From positions 558,001 to 622,000 of the forward strand of contig NZ_VIGV01000002.1 in NCBI RefSeq assembly GCF_007858445.1: 64,000 bases of DNA. The letters are read 5' to 3'. Shown one piece after another: positions 1-7,503 of the stretch. Made by a program: the position numbers and the translations under genes. This stretch comes from Tsukamurella sputi. GTDB taxonomy: Bacteria > Actinomycetota > Actinomycetes > Mycobacteriales > Mycobacteriaceae. The notes beneath the pieces were generated by a model. It was not told the origin of the DNA. It saw only the letters and a program-made list of their open reading frames with translations, and did no database searches. Within the stretch, counting starts at the first letter, position 1, and each line of letters starts with the position of its first letter.

Positions 1-629
1 TGCCCGGCACGGCGCCCGCGAAGGTGACCGTGATCGGTGGCGGCGTCTCCGGCATCAACGCGGCGCAGATCGCCGCCGGCATGGGTGCCGACGTCACCGT
101 CTTCGACCTCGACGTGCGCAAGATGCGCGCCGTCAACGCCCAGTTCGGCGGTCGCGTCCACACCAGCTACTCCACCTCGCTCGCGCTCGAGGAGGCCGTG
201 GTCGAGTCCGATCTCGTGATCGGCGCCGTCCTGATCCCCGGCGCCGCCGCGCCGAAGCTGGTGTCGACGGAGCTCGTGCACCGCATGCGCCCGGGCGCCG
301 TGCTCGTGGACATCGCGATCGACCAGGGCGGCTGCTTCGCCGATTCGCGGCCCACCACGCACGACGACCCGACCTTCACCGTGGGCGAAACGGTCTTCTA
401 CTGCGTCGCGAACATGCCCGGCGCGGTGCCCCGCACGTCGACCTTCGCCCTCACCGGCGCCACGCTGCCCTACGTGCTGCGGATCGCGGACAAGGGCTGG
501 AAGGCCGCCTGCGCCGACGACAGCGCGCTCGCGGCGGGCCTGTCGACGCACGACGGAGTCCTGCTCAACGCCAGCGTCGGTGCCGCCCTCGACATCGCCT
601 CGAAGGCACCCGAAGACGTCCTCGTCTGA
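1..629 (+). CDS. ald: alanine dehydrogenase, C-terminal part (5' end outside window)
   Basis: The open frame enters from the left edge, so the N-terminal substrate-binding half is missing. What remains is the NAD-binding Rossmann half, with the glycine motif VIGGGVSGINAA about 10 residues in and an acidic residue (FDLD) at the end of beta-2 that would bind the adenine ribose. Later segments VLVDIAIDQGGC and NMPGAVPRTST are hallmarks of the alanine dehydrogenase/PNT family. The enzyme interconverts L-alanine with pyruvate and ammonia using NAD(H). M. tuberculosis Ald is Rv2780, and the genes that follow match that neighbourhood. An amino-acid permease lies 2 kb downstream. The family is about 370 residues; roughly 209 codons are present here. 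Confidence 0.93.
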   Translation, partial: PGTAPAKVTVIGGGVSGINAAQIAAGMGADVTVFDLDVRKMRAVNAQFGGRVHTSYSTSLALEEAVVESDLVIGAVLIPGAAAPKLVSTELVHRMRPGAVLVDIAIDQGGCFADSRPTTHDDPTFTVGETVFYCVANMPGAVPRTSTFALTGATLPYVLRIADKGWKAACADDSALAAGLSTHDGVLLNASVGAALDIASKAPEDVLV

Positions 630-632
630 GGC

Positions 633-2513
633 TCACCACTCGCCCGCGTCGAGGTACTGCGCGAGGTTGGCCATCCGCCGCTGCACCGCGGCCACCTCGC
701 GTACGCACTGCTCGAGGAGGCCGCGATCCAGGGACGGCATCCGGCGGATGGACAGCACGTCGCCGGGAGTACGGCCCGCCGCCATCTGCTCGACCTGGTG
801 CTCCATCCGGATCCTCTCGAGGATGGAGAAGGCCTCCCGGAGCACCTCGGCCGCATCGTCGGGCAGCACCGGCGAGTCCGCCCCCGCCGCGAGCCGGTTG
901 CGGGTCTGCAGTTTGGTGGACCCCCGGCTGAGCGCCGCCCAGCGGGCGATGTTGACCACCGGCACCAGGGCGTGCGCCTTGATATCGAAAGTGCCGCCGC
1001 GCAACGAGATCACGTCGCGCACGGAGCGCAGGCGCGCCTTGGCCGTCAGCGCTTCGCGCAGCATCAGGATGAAGGATCGGGGGTGTTCCGAGAGATGCTG
1101 GTAGACGCCGGCCACCGGCTGGAGGGTGAGATCGCCCCAGACCGGGCGGCCGTCCACGAGCAACGACGCCATCATCATGGCGTTGTTGGACAGCGGCGCG
1201 TCGATCCACTCGCTCGCGGCGTAGAGCCACTCGGACTCGGTCCGGCAGAACCGCGGCGTGGCCGCCGTCGCGCCGTTGGTGTCCGACGGGATGCCGCACT
1301 CCTCCAGCCGCGCGTGGACCGCGGCGGCGAGGGCGAGCGCCGCGGACCGGCGGGTCTCGATCTCCTCCTCGGAGGCACCCGCGACGTCCTTGAGGATGAT
1401 CGCGCTGTCGACGTCGGAGCTGGGCACCACTTCGCGGCGCGAGACGCTGCCGAGCGAGAGCCACGTGAAGTCGCCCTCGTGCAGCTCGGGATGCACCGGC
1501 AGTTCCAGTTCGATGCAGCGGCGCACCATCGCCTCGATCGCCACCGCCGCGACGCCCGAGATGTGCCGGACGGGCGCCTGCTGCCCCCACAGCACCGGGA
1601 AGATCTCCCGGATCGTGGCGCCGATCTCCGGCAGTTCCGCCGCACCCGCGCGTTCGATCCGGCGCTGCAGCGCGAAGGTGGACGTGGTCGGCACCGTGAG
1701 GAAGTCGACGTCCTGGACGACTCCCCGCACGGCCGCGTGCTCGTCGAGCACCGCCATGTAGTGCAGCTTGCGGTCGAGCATCTCGATCAGGACGTCCGAG
1801 GACAGCGCGGACTCCGGGACCGCCGCGAGCGGAGCCGTCATCACCGCGGTCACGGGATCAGTCACCGGCCGTCCCACCGAGATCACGCGGGCCCGCAGGT
1901 CGTGGTCGGTGACGATGCCCAGGGGCTCGCGCGCGGCGTTCTCGACCACGATGTAGCCGGATTTGGCCTCCGTCATCGCCGTGGCCGCCTCCTGCACGGT
2001 GACCGTCGGCGGGCACACCACGGGCGCGCGGCGCACGATCTCCCCGGCGGTCCGCTCGCGGATCTCCTCGGCGGACACGGCGGTGGTCGGCTTGGCCAGC
2101 TCGGTCGCGAGGAAGGCGACGCCCGCGGGCGTGGAGAACATGTCGCCCACGGCCCACGCGGGCAGGCGCAGCAGCGTCACGTCGGAGAGCGCGACCGCCC
2201 GCGGGCCGCCCTTCGCCCCCACCAGGATCACCACGTACCCGAAGACGCCGCCGGGACCCACCACCTCGTCGACGTCGCCGGCGTCGGTGGACGCCGCGGT
2301 CGGGAAGTTCCACACGCCGACCCGGCCCGAGAGCACCACGAAGGCGTGATCGGGCGAAGCGGACAAACCGTCGAGGATCGTCGCCCCCTCGGGGAACTCG
2401 CTGATCGACGACTCGGCCGCGAGACGTGCGCGAACATCGTCGGGCAGGCCGTCGAAGGGCGTATGTCCGGACAGGAAGGCGAACAGCTCCCCGAGGTCCG
2501 AGAAGTCGGTCAT
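633..2513 (-). CDS. cNMP-binding / CBS-pair / DUF294 nucleotidyltransferase-like protein
   Basis: A 626-residue cytosolic protein with three regulatory modules. Residues about 10-130 look like a cyclic-nucleotide-binding jelly roll (FPEGATIL, VVLSGRVGV). Residues about 160-275 form a CBS pair (GIVTDHDLRARV, GVVQDVDFL). Residues about 300-620 are the DUF294 region, with a nucleotidyltransferase-type signature GS at 355-356 followed by DVD at 367-369. The frame stays open upstream for 48 more codons, but homologous sequence starts at the ATG at 2513, so I start there. The family is usually called a signal-transduction protein with a putative nucleotidyltransferase; its substrate is unknown. It converges on ald, leaving only 3 bases between the two stops. 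Confidence 0.85.
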   Translation of the reverse strand: MTDFSDLGELFAFLSGHTPFDGLPDDVRARLAAESSISEFPEGATILDGLSASPDHAFVVLSGRVGVWNFPTAASTDAGDVDEVVGPGGVFGYVVILVGAKGGPRAVALSDVTLLRLPAWAVGDMFSTPAGVAFLATELAKPTTAVSAEEIRERTAGEIVRRAPVVCPPTVTVQEAATAMTEAKSGYIVVENAAREPLGIVTDHDLRARVISVGRPVTDPVTAVMTAPLAAVPESALSSDVLIEMLDRKLHYMAVLDEHAAVRGVVQDVDFLTVPTTSTFALQRRIERAGAAELPEIGATIREIFPVLWGQQAPVRHISGVAAVAIEAMVRRCIELELPVHPELHEGDFTWLSLGSVSRREVVPSSDVDSAIILKDVAGASEEEIETRRSAALALAAAVHARLEECGIPSDTNGATAATPRFCRTESEWLYAASEWIDAPLSNNAMMMASLLVDGRPVWGDLTLQPVAGVYQHLSEHPRSFILMLREALTAKARLRSVRDVISLRGGTFDIKAHALVPVVNIARWAALSRGSTKLQTRNRLAAGADSPVLPDDAAEVLREAFSILERIRMEHQVEQMAAGRTPGDVLSIRRMPSLDRGLLEQCVREVAAVQRRMANLAQYLDAGEW

Positions 2514-2655
2514 GGCCCTATGTTTACACGTCCGCGCCGATCGACATCCCGAAGTCATCTTCCGGTAACGCATCCGCGGAAGCGTTGCGAGGTCTACATT
2601 CCCATCCAGCGCACAACCCCATGCGCACCGATACGTCGAGGAGAAAGACTCATCC

Positions 2656-4161
2656 ATGACGCAATCCGTCGATAAGTTCGCGGCCGAGCAGGAGGGCTAC
2701 AAGCAGACCCTCGGTCGGCGACACGTGCAGATGATCGCCATCGGCGGCGCCATCGGCACGGGCCTGTTCCTGGGCTCCGCCAGCCGCCTCCACAGCACCG
2801 GCCCCGCCCTGCTGTTCAGCTACGCCTTCGTCGGCGTGATCGCCTTCTTCCTCATGCGCGCCCTCGGCGAGCTGGTGCTCTACCGCCAGAGCTCGGGCGC
2901 CTTCGTCTCCTACGCCCGCGAGTTCTTCGGCGAGGCCGCCGCCTTCGCGGCGGGCTGGCTGTACTGGGTCTTCTGGGCGCTCACCGGTGTCGCCGAGTTG
3001 TCCGCGGTGGCGGTGTACGTCAAGAAGTGGTGGGACCTGCCGCAGGGCATCTCCGTGATCATCGCCCTCGCGGTGGTCCTGGTGATCAACCTGCTCTCGG
3101 CGCGCGCCTTCGGCGAGTTCGAGTTCTGGGCCTCGGTGCTCAAGGTCGGTGCCATCGTCATCTTCCTCGTGGTCGGTCTCGTCATCGTGGTCGGCCAGAT
3201 CACGGTCGGCAGCGGCGACAAGGCGCACAAGGCGGGCATCTCCAACCTGTGGAGCAACCCCGGCGGATTCTGGCCGCACAGCGACACCTTCGGCTGGATC
3301 GCGCCCATCGTCGTGATGTCCGGCGTCGTCTTCGCCTACGCCGCGATCGAGATGGTCGGCATCGCCGCCGGCGAGATGCAGAACCCGCAGCGCGAGGTGC
3401 CCAAGGCCGTCAACTCGGTGATCCTGCGTATCGCCGTCTTCTACTGCGGCTCGATCTTCCTGCTCGTGTGCATCCTGCCCACCAGTGAGTACGGCAACAC
3501 GGGTGCCGACGGCAGCCTGGAGTCGCCCTTCGTGACCGTCTTCGAGCGCATGGGCGTGGGCTGGATGGCGAGCCTCATCAACGGCGTTCTCATCGTGGCC
3601 GCCATGAGCTCGCTCAACGCCGGCCTCTACACCACCGGCCGCATGCTGCGCAGCCTCGCCGCCAGCCGCGAGGCGCCGAAGATCTTCATGCAGATGAGCA
3701 AGTCGGGTGTCCCGGCGGCCGGCATCCTGGTCACGTCGCTGTTCTACGTGCTCGGCGCCGTGCTCAACGTGCTCGTCCCCGGCAAGGCCTTCGACATCGC
3801 GCTCGAGGCCTCCGCCATCGCCGTCGTCGGCGTCTGGTCCCTGATCTTCCTGTGCCACATCCGCTACCGGCGGCTGTCCGACGCGGGGATCGTGACCAAG
3901 AGCCCGTTCCGCGCGCCGCTCGCGCCGTACATGAGCTACGTCGGTCTCGGCTTCCTGTTCCTCGTCCTCGTGGGCATGGCCTACTCGGGCTCGAAGGCCG
4001 ACGGCGGCTTCTTCGACAAGACCAACCTCGTGGTCGTGGTGCTGGGCATTCCCGCCTTCGTGGCCATCATCGTGATCGGCTGGTTCGCGGTGAAGTCGCG
4101 CGTCATCGAGCACACCGGCGGCGACATCGCGCCGACCTGGAAGCTCAACGACAAGAACTAG
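2656..4161 (+). CDS. ansP: amino-acid permease, L-asparagine permease (AnsP) type
   Basis: A 501-residue APC-superfamily transporter with about 12 membrane helices. The N-terminal block RRHVQMIAIGGAIGTGLFLG is the conserved TM1 of the amino-acid transporter (AAT) family. It is followed by RALGELVLYRQSSGAFVSYA, which closely resembles mycobacterial AnsP. Such carriers import a neutral amino acid by proton symport. The neighbouring ald would also fit a D-Ala/Gly/Ser (CycA-like) substrate, so the family is firm and the asparagine call less so. The ATG follows a purine-rich AGGAGAAAG about 8-12 bases upstream. A strong hairpin follows the stop. Confidence 0.78.
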   Translation: MTQSVDKFAAEQEGYKQTLGRRHVQMIAIGGAIGTGLFLGSASRLHSTGPALLFSYAFVGVIAFFLMRALGELVLYRQSSGAFVSYAREFFGEAAAFAAGWLYWVFWALTGVAELSAVAVYVKKWWDLPQGISVIIALAVVLVINLLSARAFGEFEFWASVLKVGAIVIFLVVGLVIVVGQITVGSGDKAHKAGISNLWSNPGGFWPHSDTFGWIAPIVVMSGVVFAYAAIEMVGIAAGEMQNPQREVPKAVNSVILRIAVFYCGSIFLLVCILPTSEYGNTGADGSLESPFVTVFERMGVGWMASLINGVLIVAAMSSLNAGLYTTGRMLRSLAASREAPKIFMQMSKSGVPAAGILVTSLFYVLGAVLNVLVPGKAFDIALEASAIAVVGVWSLIFLCHIRYRRLSDAGIVTKSPFRAPLAPYMSYVGLGFLFLVLVGMAYSGSKADGGFFDKTNLVVVVLGIPAFVAIIVIGWFAVKSRVIEHTGGDIAPTWKLNDKN

Positions 4162-4179
4162 TCGCCTCGTCTTCCACCA

Positions 4180-4215
4180 GGACGCCCGCCGGAGCACTCG
4201 CCCCGGCGGGCGTCC
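4180..4215 (+). terminator. hairpin terminator after the permease
   Basis: A perfect 13-bp inverted repeat (left arm GGACGCCCGCCGG at 4180-4192, right arm 4203-4215) with a 10-base loop lies 18 bases after the permease stop. There is no clear U tract, as is common in high-GC actinobacteria. Confidence 0.7.
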
Positions 4216-4279
4216 CGCGTGCACCACACGGTCGCAGCGCATTCACCGCCGGTTCACCGCAGACGATTACCTTCCGTTC

Positions 4280-5284
4280 ATGACCCCTCGCTCCCGCATA
4301 CTCCCCCGCCTCGCCGGACTCGTGGCGACGGCCGCCGTCGTCCTGGGTGGCGCCGCACTGGCAGCCCCGGTCCAGGCGGCACCGTCGAACGGCTTCGACC
4401 TGCAGTCGCATCGCGGCGGGCGCGGTGAGCACACCGAGGAGTCGCTGTACGGCTTCGCTCGCTCGATCGAACTCGGCGTCACCACCCTCGAGCTGGACAT
4501 CGTCCTGACCAAGGACCAGGTCCCGCTCATCTGGCACGATCCGACGGTCCAGGCCGACAAATGCACCGACACCGCTCCGGCGACGCCAGGCGACAAGCAG
4601 TTCCCTTACGTGGGCAAGACGATCCACGATCTGACCTACGCCCAGGTGCAGACCCTGGTCTGCGCGAAGAAGCTGGGCAAGTTCCCCGCGGCGAAGGTCG
4701 TCGAGGGGAACCGGATCGCCACGCTGCCCCAGCTGTTCGACCTCGCCGCGCAGTACAAGGGAAACGGCGTGCGGTTCAACATCGAGACCAAGATCGAGGC
4801 GGAGGAGCGCTCGAAGTCGGCCGAGCCCGCCGCCTTCGTCGAGAAGATCCTCGGCGCCGCGCGCCGCGCCGGCGTGCTCGATCGGATCGAGATCCAGAGC
4901 TTCGACTGGCGCTCCCTGCCGCTGGTGCGCGCTCAGGCCCCGTCGGTGCCACTGGTGGCGCTCTACGACGCGACGACGTGGAAGCCGAAGTCGGCCTGGC
5001 TGGGCCCGGTCACGTTCGAGCAGTTCGACGGTGACGTGGTGCGCGCCGCGAAGTCCGCCGGATTCGACGTGCTCTCGCCCGACTACGCGCTCTCCGACGC
5101 GAAGACGGTGACCGCCGCGCACGCCGCGGGCCTCACGGTGATCCCGTGGACCGTCAACGAGCCCGCGGACATGCGCGCGCAACTGGCGCTCGGCGTGGAC
5201 GGCATCATCACCGACTACCCGACGCGCCTGCGCGGCGTCCTCGCCGACTCCGGGAAACCGCTCCCCCGCGCCTACACGAAGTGA
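4280..5284 (+). CDS. secreted glycerophosphodiester phosphodiesterase
   Basis: A 334-residue GDPD-family protein. Residues 1-33 are a Sec signal peptide (positive start, Ala/Val-rich core, cleavage near VQA-AP). The TIM-barrel active site is visible: HRGG with His44, an ELD pair near residues 72-74 and WHD near 88. These are the metal ligands and general acid of the family. It probably hydrolyses glycerophosphodiesters released from phospholipids to glycerol-3-phosphate plus an alcohol, outside the membrane. It stands alone between two strong hairpins, so it is likely its own transcription unit. Confidence 0.88.
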   Translation: MTPRSRILPRLAGLVATAAVVLGGAALAAPVQAAPSNGFDLQSHRGGRGEHTEESLYGFARSIELGVTTLELDIVLTKDQVPLIWHDPTVQADKCTDTAPATPGDKQFPYVGKTIHDLTYAQVQTLVCAKKLGKFPAAKVVEGNRIATLPQLFDLAAQYKGNGVRFNIETKIEAEERSKSAEPAAFVEKILGAARRAGVLDRIEIQSFDWRSLPLVRAQAPSVPLVALYDATTWKPKSAWLGPVTFEQFDGDVVRAAKSAGFDVLSPDYALSDAKTVTAAHAAGLTVIPWTVNEPADMRAQLALGVDGIITDYPTRLRGVLADSGKPLPRAYTK

Positions 5285-5286
5285 AC

Positions 5287-5330
5287 ACGCACGGGGCGGC
5301 CCACCGGATCCGGTGGGCCGCCCCGTGCGT
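5287..5330. terminator. 44-bp perfect palindrome, bidirectional terminator
   Basis: Every base from 5287 to 5330 pairs: arms of 22 bp with GGATCC at the centre. It begins 3 bases after the glycerophosphodiesterase stop and ends 12 bases before the stop of the opposite gene, so it can terminate both converging transcripts. Confidence 0.85.
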
Positions 5331-5342
5331 TGTCCGGATCCG

Positions 5343-5804
5343 TCAGGCGACGTAGGTCGCCACAGCGGTCCCGACGATGCCGCTGATCGCGACGCTCACG
5401 CTGCCCTTACCGGGCGAGACGACGAACGTCCCGTCGTACTCCGAGCGGGCGGTCCCGGTCTTGCCCGTGGTGGCGTTCTCCCAGACCAGTACGCGGTCGG
5501 ACAGGTCGATGCCCTTGATCGACTCGCACCGGTCCGCGGGCAGCGGCGACGGCGGGACGCCGATCACGCCGAGCTCGTGCCGGGCGATCACGCAGTTGGT
5601 GCGGATGACGAGATTGCCGGCGTCGTCGTAGTCGCCGACCCAGGTGGCGGTCGCGTTCGGCGCGGTGGTGCGGATCGACGTGCCACCCGTGACCGTGCCG
5701 CGGAAGACGACGGTTCCGGAGGCGTTGGCCACAGCCGGGGCGAGGGCGAGCACCGTTCCCGCGGTGAGAGCGGTCGCGATCGCGCGACGGACGAGCGTGG
5801 TCAT
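5343..5804 (-). CDS. small secreted protein of unknown function
   Basis: A 153-residue protein with a Sec signal peptide of about 27 residues (TTLVRRAIATALTAG, then an Ala/Leu core ending near ANA-SG). The mature part is beta-rich, with two cysteines (NCVIAR and DRCESI) that could form a disulphide, and no motif I recognise. I chose the second ATG (5804): it sits about 6 bases after AGGGG, while the ATG at 5810 would touch that ribosome-binding site. Similar small secreted beta proteins of unknown role are common in mycolic-acid actinomycetes. Confidence 0.7.
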   Translation of the reverse strand: MTTLVRRAIATALTAGTVLALAPAVANASGTVVFRGTVTGGTSIRTTAPNATATWVGDYDDAGNLVIRTNCVIARHELGVIGVPPSPLPADRCESIKGIDLSDRVLVWENATTGKTGTARSEYDGTFVVSPGKGSVSVAISGIVGTAVATYVA

Positions 5805-5879
5805 GGGCATCCCCTGTGATCTCGAAGCGGTTTTGACTTCGCAAAGTGTACACAGGGCGTGACCACGGCCGTGACCTCG

Positions 5880-6725
5880 TCAGTCGTGGCGAGCCGGAGA
5901 CGAATCTGCGAGAAAGCCGGCAAGTTCGGCGGCGACGACGTCCGGGCGGTCCAGCATCGACAGCACGTAGCAGTCATCCAGCTCCACCAGACGGCCCAAC
6001 GGCAGGATCTCGGCCAACCGGCGACCGTGGTCGCGCGGCATCACCGAGCCGTCGGTCGACCACAGGATCAGGGCGGGGCCGGCAAAGGCCCGCAGCGCCT
6101 CGGTACGACGAGTGAGATCTGCGCGGTCGTAGGGCGCACGAGCATGTTTGAGCAGGTCCCGGCGAATCAGCGGGTTCGTGATCGCGGGTTCCGTCCAGGC
6201 CCGCATCGTCACGTCGGGAATGTGTCGCGCCATGCGGCCGAACAGCAGCGGTAGGCGTCGGACCGCCCCGATCCGCATAGCGCGCAGCCCCAGACTCAGG
6301 CCGGGAAGACGGACGGCGACGGTCGCGACCTTGCCGGGGAGTCCGGGCGGGAAGTTGTCGAACGCGGTGCTCGGCAGAATCACCAGGCGCCCGATCCGCT
6401 CATCCCGTCCGAGCGCTGTGAGCAGTAGTCCCCCGCCCCAATCACTGTGCACCAGCGTGACCCCGCGTAGGTCGAGCGCGTCGAGGAAGTCGGCGATGAG
6501 GTGCGCGATCCCGTCGTTCGAGAGATCCGCGTCCGCGTCGAGCGGAACGGGATGCGCTCCTAGCGGCAGATCGGGGAGCACGTACCGGTGTCCACGGGGC
6601 AGCAGCGGAAGCACCTCCTTCCACACTGTGTGATCCATCAGCAGGCCGTGCAGTAGCACCACCGGTGGGCCGTCGCCGAGCTCCTCGTAGTGGATCCGGC
6701 CGGCGGGGACGCGGACCTCCGGCAT
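5880..6725 (-). CDS. alpha/beta-hydrolase fold protein, non-canonical catalytic residues
   Basis: A 281-residue alpha/beta hydrolase. The oxyanion loop VVLLHGLLMD and the nucleophile elbow VHSDWGGGL are clear. The elbow places Asp before WGG, as in haloalkane dehalogenases and epoxide hydrolases, although a Ser precedes it. Where the catalytic His normally lies (GH before the last helix) the sequence reads DDCYVLSMLDRPD, so His appears replaced by Tyr or Cys. I start at ATG 6725: a full anti-16S match GGAGGTGA lies 5 bases upstream, and starting earlier would run into the operator. It is divergent from a TetR gene that probably represses it. Substrate unknown. Confidence 0.8.
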   Translation of the reverse strand: MPEVRVPAGRIHYEELGDGPPVVLLHGLLMDHTVWKEVLPLLPRGHRYVLPDLPLGAHPVPLDADADLSNDGIAHLIADFLDALDLRGVTLVHSDWGGGLLLTALGRDERIGRLVILPSTAFDNFPPGLPGKVATVAVRLPGLSLGLRAMRIGAVRRLPLLFGRMARHIPDVTMRAWTEPAITNPLIRRDLLKHARAPYDRADLTRRTEALRAFAGPALILWSTDGSVMPRDHGRRLAEILPLGRLVELDDCYVLSMLDRPDVVAAELAGFLADSSPARHD

Positions 6726-6740
6726 TCCCATCACCTCCAT

Positions 6741-6772
6741 TAGAGCACTCACTCTAGAGCGGACACTCTAGA
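6741..6772. promoter_or_regulatory. tandem TetR-type operators between hydrolase and tetR
   Basis: Two overlapping inverted repeats lie between the divergent starts. TCTAGAG-N6-CTCTAGA at 6753-6772 is perfect. TAGAG-N6-CTCTA at 6741-6756 shares the middle half-site. The half-sites recur every 14 bases, suggesting two repressor dimers. Binding here would block both promoters. Confidence 0.72.
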
Positions 6773-6784
6773 ATGTAGGACGTG

Positions 6785-7381
6785 ATGATCGATCGGTCAA
6801 TGCCCACCCCCGAGCGCCTCGTCGTGGCGATGGGAGAACTGCTGCGGCGCCAGGGCTACGGGGCCACCACGGTCAAACAGCTCACCGAGGCCGCCGGCGC
6901 CCCGATGGGCTCCTTGTACCACCACTTCCCCGGCGGAAAGCCGGAGGTGGCGTCGGCAGCTCTGCGTTCCTCCGGGGCCGCCTACATGGCACTGCTACCG
7001 GCCCTGCTCGACGGTGCGCCGGACCTGGAGGACGCGATCCCGGGGGCGTTCGCGCTCGCCGCCGAACACATCGCCGAGGCGGGATGGATCACGATGTGCC
7101 CCGTGGGCACCGTCGCGGGCGAGGTCGCGGATTCCGAGCCCGAGGTCGCCGCGGCGGCCGCGGAGGTCTTCGCGGATTGGATCTCCGGCGGTACCGCGTA
7201 TTTCACGGCTCGCGGTATCAACAACCGTGCGGCTCGAGAGCTGACGCTGGCGGTATTGAGCTCGCTCGAGGGTGCGTTCATCCTCGCCCGCGCATTGCGC
7301 AGCCCGGATCCGCTACTAGCGGCAGGATCGGCGCTGCGCGAGCATGTTCGACGGGCGCTGGCCGCCTCCGGAACCGACTAG
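6785..7381 (+). CDS. TetR/AcrR-family regulator (LmrA/YxaF-like C-terminus)
   Basis: A protein of about 198 residues. The N-terminal helix-turn-helix is clear (RRQGYGATTVKQLTEAAGAP, then GSLYHHFPGGK). The C-terminal region has the CPVGTVAGEV segment of the LmrA/YxaF-like TetR group, whose members often repress an adjacent hydrolase, oxidoreductase or exporter. GTG 6782 and ATG 6785 are both possible; AGGA at 6777-6780 spaces better to the ATG. It probably represses itself and the divergent hydrolase through the TCTAGAG repeats just upstream. The inducer cannot be predicted. Confidence 0.87.
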   Translation: MIDRSMPTPERLVVAMGELLRRQGYGATTVKQLTEAAGAPMGSLYHHFPGGKPEVASAALRSSGAAYMALLPALLDGAPDLEDAIPGAFALAAEHIAEAGWITMCPVGTVAGEVADSEPEVAAAAAEVFADWISGGTAYFTARGINNRAARELTLAVLSSLEGAFILARALRSPDPLLAAGSALREHVRRALAASGTD

Positions 7382-7386
7382 GCGGC

Positions 7387-7428
7387 GGGCGAATCGGGTG
7401 CGGATGCCTACCCGCACCCGATTCGCCC
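7387..7428. terminator. 17-bp stem hairpin between converging genes
   Basis: The arm GGGCGAATCGGGTGCGG (7387-7403) pairs perfectly with 7412-7428 across an 8-base loop, 5 bases after the tetR stop. A further copy of the right arm with one mismatch lies at 7482-7498, next to the stop of the opposite protease gene. Confidence 0.78.
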
Positions 7429-7503
7429 GAGGGCACCCGGTGTGCCGGGGGCGGTGACGCATGTCGGGCGTGGATGGATCCCCGCACCCGTTTCGCCCGG
7501 GGT

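Noticed and set aside
4145-5182. 345-codon frame antisense to the glycerophosphodiesterase gene
   Set aside because: Composition is that of a shadow frame, with no conserved motif; the plus-strand gene has a signal peptide and active site.
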